Shown in pieces: positions 1 through 10,533 of a DNA stretch of 64,000 nucleotides. Position 1 is the first letter of the stretch, and each line of letters opens with the position of its first letter. Below the pieces are notes generated by a model. That model had not been told where the DNA came from, did no database searches, and saw only the letters and a program-made list of their open reading frames with translations. Source of the DNA: Azolla caroliniana (taxonomy: Eukaryota; Polypodiophyta); assembly GCA_043228905.1 (NCBI GenBank), contig JBHGNT010000001.1, positions 9,548,001 to 9,612,000 on the forward strand, read 5' to 3'. The translations under genes and the position numbers were made by a program.

Positions 1-1988
1 TATTACTTTAGTACAAGCTCGCAAAGAAATGCATAAGATGACACGGCGTAGAATGGGAGGCATCCCAATATTGGGAACTCTACCATATGCTCATGAGTAG
101 TGATTGCGGCACTGCAAGGAAGAGATTACGGGAACCAAGACCAGAAACACCCATCGAAGATCCTGAAACCTGGCACACATATACAAAGAGACTTTACCAA
201 ATCCCAAACCAACCACCCATTCGAAGGCCTTCTACACCCCGACCTACTGTGGGGACACTTTTGACAACCTCTAGGGTCGCGAAGGTCATAAAGAAATTAC
301 AACATAGGAATTCCATGGACCACACAGGATTACGAGCAGAACACATCATATATGTGAGAGAAGGCCTAACTCCCTTGCTAACTGTAATTTTCAATCGTGC
401 CCTCGCGGAGGATTTTCCAACACAATGGACTATGAACACAATGGCCCCCATACATAAAGCAGGGGGGACGCCATGGACCCAAATACATGTAGGAGCATTA
501 TGATAGGTCATACCCTTGCTAAATTATATGGTGCAGTAATGGAGGTAGAGTTTAGCCATTATATGGACACCCTAAATCTTCGCACACCTGAACAGGCTGG
601 CTTTAGACAAGCCTTCTCCACTATTGATCATATCTTCACACTTAGATGCTTAATTGACCAAACTAACACTCACAAGAAGAAATTATATTGCTGTTTTGTG
701 GACTTCCGCAAAGCCTTTGACAAGGTCCCTACAGAGTGTTTGTTTGATAGGCTTAAAAGCTTAAGGATACGAGATGACATGGTTTGGGCCATCTACGCAC
801 TATATGAACAAGTGTCCAGATGTGTTCGATGCCCAGGTGTCTTATCCAATTGTTTCACTAGTACTATTGGTGTAAAACAAGGCTCCCCCTATCTCTGACT
901 CTCTTTTTGGGATCTACATTGATGAGATTACATATTTTATTGCTCGTAAGGGAGGCAATGATGTAGTCCTTGGCAATACGCAAGTTCGTATCTTGCTCTA
1001 TGCAGACGACCTAATTTTTCTCTCTGAATCCGAACACGACCTACAAAGGCACCTTAATGTGTTAGATGACTTTTGCACACAACGAGAATTGGCAATGAAT
1101 CTAGGGAAAACTAAAGTCTTTATCTTCCACACATCGGCCCAAGGTAGAGCTAAGTGTCACCTAACTATCTTCCATAGCCCAGTGGAGGTGGTTGGATCAT
1201 ATGTCTATCTCAGGGAAATTTTTGATGACACAAGCCGTGGGGGATAGACTTACGAGAGGACATGCCTCCCTCTCACTCCTTGAGAGACAATGCCATCAAG
1301 CATACTTTCAAGAGCCACGGACTAAAGGGTGGCTCTTTGACTCATTAGTGACTCCCTCCCGCATGTATGCATCAGTGGTTTGGGCTCTAGGACTACCATC
1401 CTTCATGTGGACGCAATTAGAGGGACCATTGGTGATAATGTTATCACGCCAACTCCGAAACAAATCGACAGTACCACATGACATTATTAGGGCTGAGTTC
1501 ACTTTACCCCTGATGCTAGTACAGGCACTTTTTCAACTTGTAGTCTTTATCCACAGGATACATAGTCAACCACATGATAGAATATCCCATCAAGTCTTTA
1601 AGGCCTCTCGATGACTGTATGTGTCCAGTTATACTAGCTCATGGTATGGCATAATGGTAAGTTGGCTTCTTGCGAATGGTCTAGACATTAATAACCTCCC
1701 TCCCCTTACCTACAACCACGCGATTGATAACACTTTAATCTATCATGAGAACCACAATAAAGTAATACACCAAGAAATATGGCAAATTTACACTTGGTAT
1801 AAATGGATCACCTCACTAGAGCAACTCCCATCTAAAATGTTGTACTATAAGAAACACTTCATGCACTTCTCTAAGTTAGGTTTTATTATGCGGCCAAAAT
1901 ATCTAGATGTATTCTTACCACATGTAATAAGGGTTGCCATTGGACAACTTAGAATATCATCTCACCAACATGAGATTCAGAACGGTTA
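1..1988 (+). mobile_element. LINE-1 copy A: non-LTR retrotransposon RT region, degenerate
   Basis: This encodes the reverse transcriptase part of a LINE-type element and starts before the window. Reading downstream: the endonuclease-RT linker (about 1-240), RT fingers and palm with FVDFRKAFDKVP (about 697-726) and GVKQG (about 870), the catalytic box YADDLIFL (about 999-1022), then a thumb region (TPSRMYASVVW, about 1350) and connection to 1,985. The reading frame breaks near 475, 895, 1,230 and 1,615, so no full protein can be made. The sequence stops inside the C-terminal domain at 1,985-1,990, where it joins a copia-derived sequence also present at 18,677. Copies B (5.8-8.5 kb), C1 (30.0-31.5 kb) and C2 (31.9-34.3 kb) are close relatives. 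The assignment to RT is certain; the LINE clade is not determined. Confidence 0.88.
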
Positions 1989-1989
1989 T

Positions 1990-2278
1990 TTGTAATTGGA
2001 GCATATGGCTCTCCTTGTAATGATTGTTTTTTTATTAGAGATGAGTCATTAGTTAAAGGGCAAATATGTGGTTGAGCGTCTAGTGATGTGAATATTCACA
2101 GAAGATGTTCGATGAGCATTTTGTCAATTATGACTTCGAGTATTTAGGAAGCTAGCGGACCCTATTTAAAAGTACTAGTTGATGATATTGTTTGTTGGAT
2201 TTGATGTTTGAGGGGTTTGGTATGGTAGTTGTAGCTTGTTTCTTTTCATGTATGAGATATTAGGCTATCTTCATTGCA
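1990..2278 (-). mobile_element. Copia linker fragment, copy of 18,677-18,967
   Basis: About 290 bp nearly identical to 18,677-18,967 in the same orientation. There the sequence lies in a decayed minus-strand copia element, between the integrase C-terminus and RT. Nothing coding remains here. It marks the left end of the shortened duplicate of the FRO locus: the left break is inside LINE-1 copy A, and the right break (about 2,279) joins straight to the last exon of FRO. Confidence 0.8.
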
Positions 2279-2281
2279 AAG

Positions 2282-2342
2282 AAATCTTCAGAAGGCCGCA
2301 GGGGGGCCCTCCTACACTTCACCTCTTTGAGCTTCAGCCTGT
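2282..2342 (+). pseudogene. Relic of FRO last exon (about 20 codons)
   Basis: This matches 23,505-23,567, the end of FRO exon 7 including its stop codon. The intact copy ends in FHSVSFSL; here small indels break the frame. No other FRO exon precedes it: the sequence before 2,279 corresponds to DNA upstream of the intact gene. I read it as what remains after an internal deletion removed the body of a duplicated FRO gene. Confidence 0.8.
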
Positions 2343-2942
2343 AGTCAGATTTAGTCCTCTCCATCATCACCATTATTATGAATACTGTCTGTGTTTCTTG
2401 CACTATATACTGTTGAGCCGCCATTTCGTTGGTTGTTATGAATGAAGAATAATGATGGATTGAGTAGTAGTAGTACATAATACATACATGTATGTATGTA
2501 TGTATATGGTTAGGATCAATAAGTTGCACTCTCCATATTGCACATATACCCACCTGTCGTGATTTCAATAATAATAGCCTTGATTTACCCCTTCCCAGAG
2601 ATCATTAAGAATATCAGAACAATGGTTTTTCCACTGTATTTTATCCATACCATCATTACTAATTAAGAAAATTCCCATGCTGTGTACAGTTTAAGCCTGT
2701 GTCATGAGCCATTAAGTTGTGTCAGTTTCTTTTTTTCGTTTTCTTTTTTTTGTTTGTGTTGGAACCATGTAAAGACTACAGAAATGGGATGCAGTGCTAT
2801 GCACCAAAATTATAAAAGAAACAACATTTGCAAAATAAGATTTGTCCAAATAACGCACAGAGTATACAATTACAACGACAGATCGTTCGAATCCGATATT
2901 AGCGATCCAGCAACCAAATCTGTATGCAATCTCAAATATACT
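2343..2942 (+). repeat. Duplicated FRO 3' flank
   Basis: This is colinear with 23,568-24,170, the 3' untranslated and flanking region of the intact FRO gene. It includes the same TACA/TGTA microsatellite (about 2,480-2,505 here, 23,700-23,732 there). The match ends where this copy keeps 450 bp of copia RNase H sequence that the copy at 24,170 has lost. No gene of its own is visible. Confidence 0.8.
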
Positions 2943-4362
2943 CATTCCACTCTTGATTACATCAATTAATCCAACTTGCTTGCAACAAATAATGTGCTTA
3001 GAATCTTGGAGAAGTTTCGTTAGAAAATTATCCCACATTTGATGAGAGGGAGTAAACTTTAACTCTATCTTCTTTGTTTCAATGAGATCGCGAAGAAAAT
3101 GATGTTTTAAGTCCACATGACGTATATTGTTACTCATCTTCGGATTGTTGGCTAACTTGATGCAAGATTGATTATCGCAAAACAAAGTCACTGTTGGAAT
3201 AGTAAATAGTTTAAATTCTTCGAGCATAGCTTTAATCCATATGCCTTCCTTAGCCGCTGAAGCCGCGGCAACATATTCAGCTTCGGTGGATGACAATGCT
3301 ACGGTAGTTTGTTTCCTTGACTTCCACGAAATTGCAACGCCAGCTAGTGTGTAAACATATCCACATGTTGACTTGCGATCATCCACATCCCCCCCCCAAT
3401 CCGAGTCTGACCAACCAATTAGTTGGCTAGAGGGATTTTTCCATCCTTGCACAAGTGTGGTTGACTCAGATTCTGTGGCGGAGTAAGTCAACGCATAATG
3501 TTGAGTACGCGTCACGTATCGTAGTGATCTTTTGAGCGCGATCCAATGCTTTGGTCCTGGATTAGCCATAAAACGAGAAAGAAAACCGGCGGCAAAGCAA
3601 AAGAGGTGTGCAACTTACTAGATATCTTATACACCCAAGGATTTGTTTATAGGGTACATCCTTCATTTTGGAAATTTCTCGTTCATTTTTGGGAGAATCA
3701 TCATTTGAAAGTTTACATGGAGAGGTAAGAGGTGTACTAATAGGCTTACTATGGAGCATATCAAATCTTTGGAGGATAGAATTAATATAATTTGATTGTG
3801 ATAATGAGATAGTATTTTGCGTTATTTTGATGCCTAGAAAATGGGTCATAGGGCCTAAATTAGTGATAGGAAAGACATGCAAGTTCCTTCTTTGCAATAG
3901 TTAGATAAGATTTAGAGTTAGAGATCAAGGGCAAATCATCGACATAGACACCTATGATAACAAAATTGGAGTTGGCTTTTCTAACATAGATATTTGGCTC
4001 ATTGTTTAGAAGATGATATCCAACTTTTATAAGAAAAGAGTGTAGTTTGTGATACATATGCGTGGAGATTGCTTAAGGCCGTACATAGATTTACGAAGCC
4101 GACAAACATGTGTCAAATGACTTGGATCTTCATAACATTGTGGTTATTGTAGATAAAGTTCTTCATCTAAATCTCCATGAAGAAAAGCCGTTTGTACATC
4201 CAAGTGATGGAATTCTAGATCATGTTGCACGGCAAGAGCAACGAGCATTCCAAACCCACATATTTTTATCGTTGGACTAAATGTATCTTGAAAATCAATA
4301 CATATTACTTGAGAAAATCCTCAAGCAACTACACGAGCCTTGAAGGAAATTGGATTGCCATT
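2943..4362 (-). mobile_element. Copia-1, truncated copy: RT and RNase H
   Basis: This is the 3' half of a Ty1/copia polyprotein on the minus strand, read from high to low coordinates. It contains RT with GVYVDDLPLI (about 3,960-3,930), a palm segment THFLGIKIT (about 3,850), and RNase H with WSDSDWGGD (about 3,405-3,380), SSTEAEYVA (about 3,290) and the end FLTKLLQDS. The frame shifts near 3,900 and 3,565. The 3' end stops just short of where a polypurine tract and LTR would be expected and runs into the FRO 3' flank, so there is no 3' LTR. At 4,362 it is cut off relative to the longer copy at 24,171-28,526. RNase H is better preserved here than in that copy. Confidence 0.88.
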
Positions 4363-4498
4363 GGAGGTTCCTTCCACCAAATCGAGCCTCCTTCCACCAA
4401 ATCGAGGCGGCATATCCAATGCTCCCTCCACCATTGGAGGTTCCTTCCATCCATTTTTTTATTTTCAGTACTAAAATGTTTCATTCCTTCCATCCATT
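4363..4498. other. Filler sequence at a deletion junction
   Basis: In the longer copy, 25,125 to 29,072 holds the rest of copia-1 and its flank. Here that whole stretch is replaced by 136 bp built from short local repeats: TTCCACCAAATCGAG appears twice, CCATTGGAGGTTCCTTCC twice and CCTTCCATCCATT twice. Part of it copies the adjacent copia sequence. This looks like templated insertion during end joining. Confidence 0.6.
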
Positions 4499-4870
4499 CG
4501 AGGATTTACATGGACTCATATGATTGTGCCACAAAGCAATCTTCAAAGAGACCCTGTGCCAAAGCATGGTTATTTGACATTGTGGTCCCTTTTGCCCTCA
4601 TGTATGGTGCAACCATATGGTCCTAAAGCCTCCCCATGCACACTAGCTATCCGAGTTGAATTGGTAGCACAACCTCCCATGGTGGAGTGCCTATGACTGG
4701 TCATATTTGTAAATAGTCCATAGTATGCGATGGAGAGATATAGAAAAAGATAGAGAAAAGAAGAGGAAGAGAAAGGAATACTTTAATACACTATTAGGAA
4801 AACAATACCATCTTCTTCGACTCCAAAAGTAACAACCCCAAAGAACTACCTTAATCTCAATGACACTAAT
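4499..4870 (+). mobile_element. LINE-2 fragment, RT thumb region
   Basis: A short decayed piece of a second LINE family. The readable part (about 4,505-4,625) contains AWLFDIVVPFALMYGATIW, which resembles the LFDxLVxPxLxYGxxxW segment that follows the RT palm in LINEs. Similar copies lie at 29,073-29,430 (plus) and 58,095-58,500 (minus). The rest, to 4,870, is purine-rich noncoding sequence shared by those copies. Confidence 0.6.
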
Positions 4871-5775
4871 TTTATTATATCACAATGTTTGCTTTGTTAT
4901 CCCAAATTTTAATACAAGAAAGTTCTCTTTGTCAGCTTTCTTACGAATCAAACTTTGATACAATGCTCTGCCTATGATCATATTCGACCATCCTTTCCAC
5001 ACATTTTCGACCAAGCCCAATCCTTGCACGAATTTCTCTCACAACCACAATGTGCACTCTTGATTGTAACATCCATTGGTAGAGTTCTTGAACATCGAGA
5101 GTTGCTACTCACTTTCACACGTATCACGTGAAATGTAATATTTTTGGTCTCATAGGTCATATTATTATGTGAGGTGTTTTATTATATCACTATGTTTGCT
5201 TTGTTATCCCAATTTTTAATACAAGAAAGCTCTCTTTGTCAGCTTTCTTACGAATCAAACTTTGATACAATGCTCTGCCTATGATCATATTCGACCATCC
5301 TTTCCACACATTTTCGACCAAGCCCAATCCTTGCACGAATTTCTCTCACAACCACAATGTGCACTCTTGATTGTAACATTCATTGGTAGAGTTCATGAAC
5401 ATTGAGAGTTGCTACTCACTTTCACACGTATCACGTGAAATGTAATATTTTTGGTCTCATAGGTCATATTATTATGTGAGGTGTTTTATTATATCACTAT
5501 GTTTGCTTTGTTATCCCAAATTTTAATACAAGAAAGATCTCTTTGTCAGCTTTCTTACGAATCAAACTTTGATACAAGGCTCTGCCTATGATCATATTCA
5601 ACAATCCTTTCCACACATTTTCGACCAAGCCCAATCCTTGCACGAATTTCTCTCACAACCACAATGTGCACTCTTGATTGTAACATTCATTGGTAGAGTT
5701 CTTGAACATCGAGAGTTGCTACTCACTTTCACACGTATCATGTGAAATGTAATAATTTTGGTCTCATAGGTCATA
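4871..5775 (+). repeat. About 306-bp tandem repeat, 3 units, derived from LINE-2 C-terminus
   Basis: Three head-to-tail units begin near 4,871, 5,179 and 5,485, each starting TTTATTATATCAC and sharing almost every base. Each carries the same coding fragment with CSAYDHIRPSFPHIF and SLHEFLSQPQC, which looks like the C-terminal region of a LINE RT (C..Y..IR.....F pattern), followed by a stop. Two units sit at 29,431-30,020 and about 2.2 inverted units at 57,404-58,095. LINE-1 sequence begins directly after the last unit. Confidence 0.8.
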
Positions 5776-5797
5776 TTTGACCTCCAAAGACGATAAT

Positions 5798-5838
<41 letters not shown>

Positions 5839-8460
5839 CTTGAGAGAGCCTTAGAACGAAACTCATACACATCCTTCACTACGCAATAGTTAACAGTTTC
5901 CCATATACGAAACACTCCAATAAAGGTAGATTAGGATCTATGCCACAAAATCGATGGTAGGATGAGGATTGTAGGAACTTACATAGACAACTTACAATAT
6001 GGCAACTAAGTGGTAGTATTACTTCAGTACAAGCTCGCAAAGAAATGCGCAAGATGACACGGCGTAGAATGGGAGGCCTCCCAATATTGAGAACTCTACC
6101 ATATGCTCATGAGTAGCGATTGCGGCACTGCAAGGAAGAGATTATGCGAACCAAGACCAGAAACACCCATCGAAGATCTTGAATCTTGGCACACATATAC
6201 AAAGAGACTTTACCAAATCCCAAACCAACCACCCATTCCAATGCCTTCTACACGCTGACCTACTGTGGGGACACTTTTCACAACCTCTAGGGTCGCGAAG
6301 GTCATAAATAAATTACAACATAGGAATTCCATGGACCACACAGGATTACGAGCCTTCTCCACTATTGGTCATATCTTCACAATTAGATGCTTAATTGACC
6401 AAACTAAGGCTCGCAAGAAGAAATTATATTGCTGTTTTGTGGACTTCTGCAAAGCCTTTGACACGGTCCCTACAGAACGTTTGTTTGATAGGCTTAAAAT
6501 CTTGAGGATACGAGATGACATGGTTTGGGCCATCTATGCACTATATGAACAAGTGTCCATGTGTGTTCGATGCCCAGGTGGCTTATCCAATTGTTTCACT
6601 AGTACTATTGGTGTAAAACAAGGTTCCCCCTATCTCTGACTCTCTTTTTGGGATCTACATTGATGAGATTACATATTTTATTGCTCGTAAGGGAGGCAAT
6701 GATGTAGTCCTTGGCAATACGCAAGTTCGTATCTTGCTCTATGCAGACGACCTAATTTTGCTCTCTGAATCCGAACACGACCTACAAAGGCACCTTAATG
6801 CATTAGATGACTTTTGCACACAACGAGAATTGGCAATGAATCTAGGGAAAACTAAAGTCTTTATCTTCCACACATCGGCCCAAGTTAGAGCTAAGTGTCA
6901 CCTAACTATCTCCCATAGCCTAGTGGAGGTGGTTGGATCATATGTCTATCTCAGGGAAATTTTTGATGACACAAGCCGTGGGGGATAGACTTACGAGAGG
7001 ACATGCCTCCCTCTCACTCCTTGAGAGACAATGCCATCAAGCATACTTTCAAGAGCCACGAACTAAAAGGTGGCTCTTTGACTCATTAGTGACTCCCTCC
7101 CGCATGTATGCATCAGTGGTTTGGGCTCTAGGACTACCATCCTTCATGTGGACGCAATTAGAGGGACCATTGGTGATAATGTTATCACACCAACTCCGAA
7201 ACAAATCGACAGTACCACATGACATTATTAGGGCTGAGTTCACTTTACCCCCGATGCTAGTACAGGCACTTTTTCAACTTGTAGTCTTTATCCACAGGAT
7301 ACACAGTCAACCACATGATAGAATATCCCATCAAGTCTTTAAGGCCTCTCGATGACTGTATGTGTCCAGTTATACTAGCTCATGGTATGACATAATGGTA
7401 AGTTGGCTTCTTGCGAATGGTCTAGACATTAATAACCTCCCTCCCCTTACCTACAACCACGCGATTGATAACACTTTAATCTATCATGAGAACCACAATA
7501 AAGTAATACACCAAGAAATATGGCAAATTTACACTCGGTATAAATAGATCACCTCACTAGAGCAACTCCCATCTAAAATGTTGTACTATAAGAAACACTT
7601 CATGCACTTCTCTAAGTTAGGTTTTATTACGCGGCCAAAATATCTAGATATATTCTTACCACATGCACTAAGGGTTGCCATTGGACAACTTAGAATATCA
7701 TCTCACTAACTTGAGATTCAGAATGGTCATACTAATGAAGTCCCTAGGGAGGAAATGATATGTAGGTTATGCCAAATAGAGATAGAGGATGAGTACCACT
7801 TTACATGTAAGTGTCCCACCTACGTTGAGATAAGGGCAAAATACCAAGACATACTTGGTTCCACTCCTACCCTCCCCAAACTATTAGATACTCTAGATAT
7901 AAAGAAATTAGGCAGTTACATCCTAGAGCTAAAACAACACAGAGAGAATAACATACAAAATGCCGACAGTAATGTTGCTAATGTTCACCAACATGTAAGA
8001 AATGAAGTTTTTCAAGAACAGGGGGAGACAACGAATGTCGATACACCTCCACCACTCAGCATTTTCCTGGATGGAGCAGAAAACCAAAGAAGAACCAAAC
8101 ACCCTTGGATGCTGGGTTTCAAAGCACCTCAACGTGGTGTAGAGTTACACCACCTACAACCCATGGTTGGGGCACTCTATACACTGAGACCATGGGTCAC
8201 ACCCACACCAAAACCCTTTGACCTCCCACTTCTTTTCGAGAGGCTTGGGTGGAAATGAAATTAGGCTTAGTGCAAAGTCGCTTCCTTTTATCGAGTATAC
8301 CAAGTTTTGTACACTACTAGAACTCTTTTAGTTTAAGTTCTATTAATTTTTTACTTTATTTTATTTTAGTTCTGATGATTGGATAAATAACCATGTTGTT
8401 GTAAACCAACTGTCTCATGGGCCAATTTTGGCCTTAAGAAGACTTTAATATATCTTTCTT
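5776..8460 (+). mobile_element. LINE-1 copy B, internally deleted
   Basis: Begins with shared upstream sequence and a CT microsatellite (5,803-5,836), then the endonuclease-RT linker (about 6,015-6,340) and RT. An internal deletion at about 6,345-6,353 removes the segment equivalent to 331-606 of copy A. RT motifs that survive are FVDFCKAFDTVP (about 6,440), GVKQG (about 6,611), YADDLILL (about 6,740) and the thumb. The C-terminal domain is complete here: a CRLCQIEIEDEYHFTCKC zinc-binding motif (about 7,760-7,815) and a tail to the stop at 8,258. The 3' untranslated region ends in CTTT and CT repeats. Several frameshifts make it inactive. Confidence 0.88.
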
Positions 8461-8534
8461 TCTTTCTTTCTTCTTTCTTTCTTCTTTCTTTCTTCTTTCT
8501 TTCTTTCTTCATTCTCTCTCTCTCTCTCTCTCTC
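8453..8534. repeat. CTTT/CT microsatellite at LINE-1 3' end
   Basis: Runs of CTTT and TTCTTT followed by a CT run and CCCCCC. The same arrangement, with different repeat numbers, follows LINE-1 copy C2 at 34,325-34,373. The flanking 8,535-8,583 matches 34,374-34,421, after which the two loci diverge abruptly. Confidence 0.85.
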
Positions 8535-8583
8535 CCCCCGTGACTTTGTTGCAGGCACTGCCCCAACATCTTCATTGCATCTG

Positions 8584-9420
8584 CTGGCGTGCACCCGACC
8601 GTTCCACAGGTACACCACGTTTCTTCTCATCGCCTCGGCGAAGTCCCCGCAATCCTTCCGAATGTGCCCAACCGTGTCACACCACATGCACCTGTTTTCA
8701 GCCAATCTCGGGTCTCTTCCCTTCGCGTTGGTGGTGTTGGCTCGAGCTTCTTTGCTGCGACAGAGCCCGCCCCTGTCGATCCTTTGTCAACCCATTCCCG
8801 CCGTTTGTCGAAACGGCCACAGACCCTTTTCACCACGGCCCAGTCGGCCGTCAGCCCGTCATCAGTCTCCAATAGGAGGCCTACCTACTCCCGATCCCGC
8901 TCGTCAACCGACTTAACAAACAATAGGACACGGCTTGTGTCCAGAACGGTCCGGTAAAGCACCGAGAGGCACGCGAAGCGTTCCTCAAACTCCCGAAGGA
9001 GCACTGACGCGTTCCTTCCTTTGTCGGGGGTCTCCACCCACTCCATGAAGTCCCGCTTCGAAAGTCGAACCACATCTTCAAGCCCGTATCTTTCGAGGAG
9101 CCGACCTTCGAACTCCTCCCAGGTTCGGCTCTCGGCCCGTACCTCGAGCACCTCCGTATGGATACCCGGCATCGCCACTCGAGGGAATCCGGCTAGACGC
9201 CTCTCTTGCGGAATGTCCCTCATTACCATCTCAGCCCGGTAGGACGCCAAGTAGCTCGTGGCATCCTTCCCACTAAACCGGCCGATCGTACCGACAACCG
9301 CCTCGATAGGCCTATCAAGGGCGTCGGTGCCTTCGCGCACACTTACTATACAGTCTAAAGCCGAAGCCATGGCTTCTGCAAGGTCCAACCCCCTCATCTT
9401 CTACTCCTCTGCCGCCTGTT
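8584..9420 (-). mobile_element. LTR-retrotransposon G1, gag with zinc knuckle
   Basis: Minus-strand capsid/nucleocapsid sequence of an LTR element. From about 9,397 down: a helical gag domain (FSGKDATSYLASYRAEM near 9,270; FEERFACLSVLYRTV near 8,985), a frameshift near 8,885, a basic linker, and a CCHC zinc knuckle CMWCDTVGHIRKDC (about 8,690-8,649). The G2 gag at 48.6 kb shares the layout (FNGKDASCYLRDYKMEM) and the same primer-binding region. This suggests a Ty3/gypsy-like gag, but no pol survives to confirm it. The element is cut at 8,584, where it meets the LINE-1 B tail. Confidence 0.7.
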
Positions 9421-9440
9421 AATGTCGGGTTCACCAAATA
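9421..9440 (-). promoter_or_regulatory. G1 primer-binding region
   Basis: On the minus strand this reads TTGGTGAACCCGACATT directly inside the LTR end. G2 has TTGGTGAACCCGACGTG at the same place (48,577-48,593). Conservation next to both LTRs supports a primer-binding role; I have not identified the tRNA. Confidence 0.55.
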
Positions 9441-9516
9441 TGTCGCATTGTTACGGGCGTGCGTGGAGAACAAGCCGGGACCACTAGGGTCTTGGACCGA
9501 GGAATAGGTGAGGAAA

Positions 9517-9552
<36 letters not shown>

Positions 9553-10156
9553 GCTCACTCACATATAGACAAAGAAGCGCACGGGGACGCGTCACAACAC
9601 AGGAGACGCGAGTTGAGAACACTAGAGTGTGTGTAAATATAGGCATGTATTTGTATGTATGCAGACGACTCGAACGGTTATAGCCGACCAGGTCGGCGAA
9701 GTGGGTGTCGACGCCTGATCACCCACGCACACAGGAGAGCAAGATGGAGATTCTGCCGGAAGCACACGGGCGTTCCACGGAGCAGAATCAGCCTCCTGAG
9801 AACCTCACAAAAGAAAGCTATGGAGAATGACAGAGAAGAAAAGCTCGGTCCCAGTCCGACAACACTTCGTTCCTTCTAGCGCGCGATCCCTTCTCTCTCC
9901 CGTCTCCCTCTCTTTTATAGCTCAAGGAGGGAGGCCGTTTCACCCGTTTACATCACATTAATTCTCTGTCCTTTCGGACAGAGATACTCCTCGATTTCCC
10001 TTACAGAATATTGCTACCTAGGATTTAACCTTTGTGCCTACCTATCTACTATACGACAAGGGACGTGCCCACGTGTAAGGGCCGGTTCACACACACTATA
10101 CACAGTTTGCGCTTGGGGATGGTTTTCTTCACGACAACGCGCGTAACAACGCGACA
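9441..10156 (-). repeat. G1 LTR (716 bp)
   Basis: Begins TGTCGCATTGTTACG and ends CGTAACAACGCGACA, so it has TG...CA termini set in an imperfect inverted repeat of about 25 bp. It lies next to the primer-binding region and gag, making it the 5' LTR of a minus-strand element. It contains a GA microsatellite (9,521-9,551). No 3' LTR or target duplication is visible because the element is truncated at 8,584. Confidence 0.65.
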
Positions 10157-10286
10157 CCGTCGAAAGGGTTTTGCTTTCCACGGGAACTCGATGGAGTGTA
10201 CCAAGTTTCCGTTGAAAGAGTGTTTCTTTCAACGGGACCTCGATGCACTACATCGACTTCTCGTTGACAGGGGCGACTTTCATGAT
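10157..10286. repeat. Degenerate hairpin-repeat relic
   Basis: Contains short palindromic segments such as CTCGATGCACTACATCGAC, and TCCGTTGAAAGAG opposed to CTTTCAACGGGA. The pattern (CGATGCACT.CATCG cores joined by TTGAAAG/CTTTCAA arms) is a diverged form of the array at 46,649-47,189. No coding sequence. Confidence 0.4.
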
Positions 10287-10533
10287 CAATATACTAGAAT
10301 TGGTCACTTTCTTGCTATTTTTTTGCATTTTTCTCAATGTTTTTTGTGTAACATTACATTTAAAAATGGGTGATTTTCGCCTACTTTTGCGGAAGTTTAC
10401 CTTAGTTTTCAGGTTTACGTTGTATATTTTAAAGATTATTGACATATCATTGTGTTATTACTTGTTTTTTTCAGTGAATCACGACAAAAGGTCCCATCTG
10501 TTAAATTGAAGATTCCTCCCCAATAAAAAACAT
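10287..10533. repeat. Direct duplicate of 44,325-44,566
   Basis: Noncoding AT-rich sequence flanking LTR-A1. It is nearly identical to 44,325-44,566, and the duplication continues through the LTR and beyond. Because flank and LTR are both shared, the two loci are related by segmental duplication rather than by independent insertions, or the true element is longer than the LTR I mark. Confidence 0.7.

Noticed and set aside
8540-8957. Plus-strand open frames of about 110-120 codons
   Set aside because: They overlap the minus-strand G1 gag with its zinc knuckle and have biased Pro/Ser/Arg composition typical of antisense reading.
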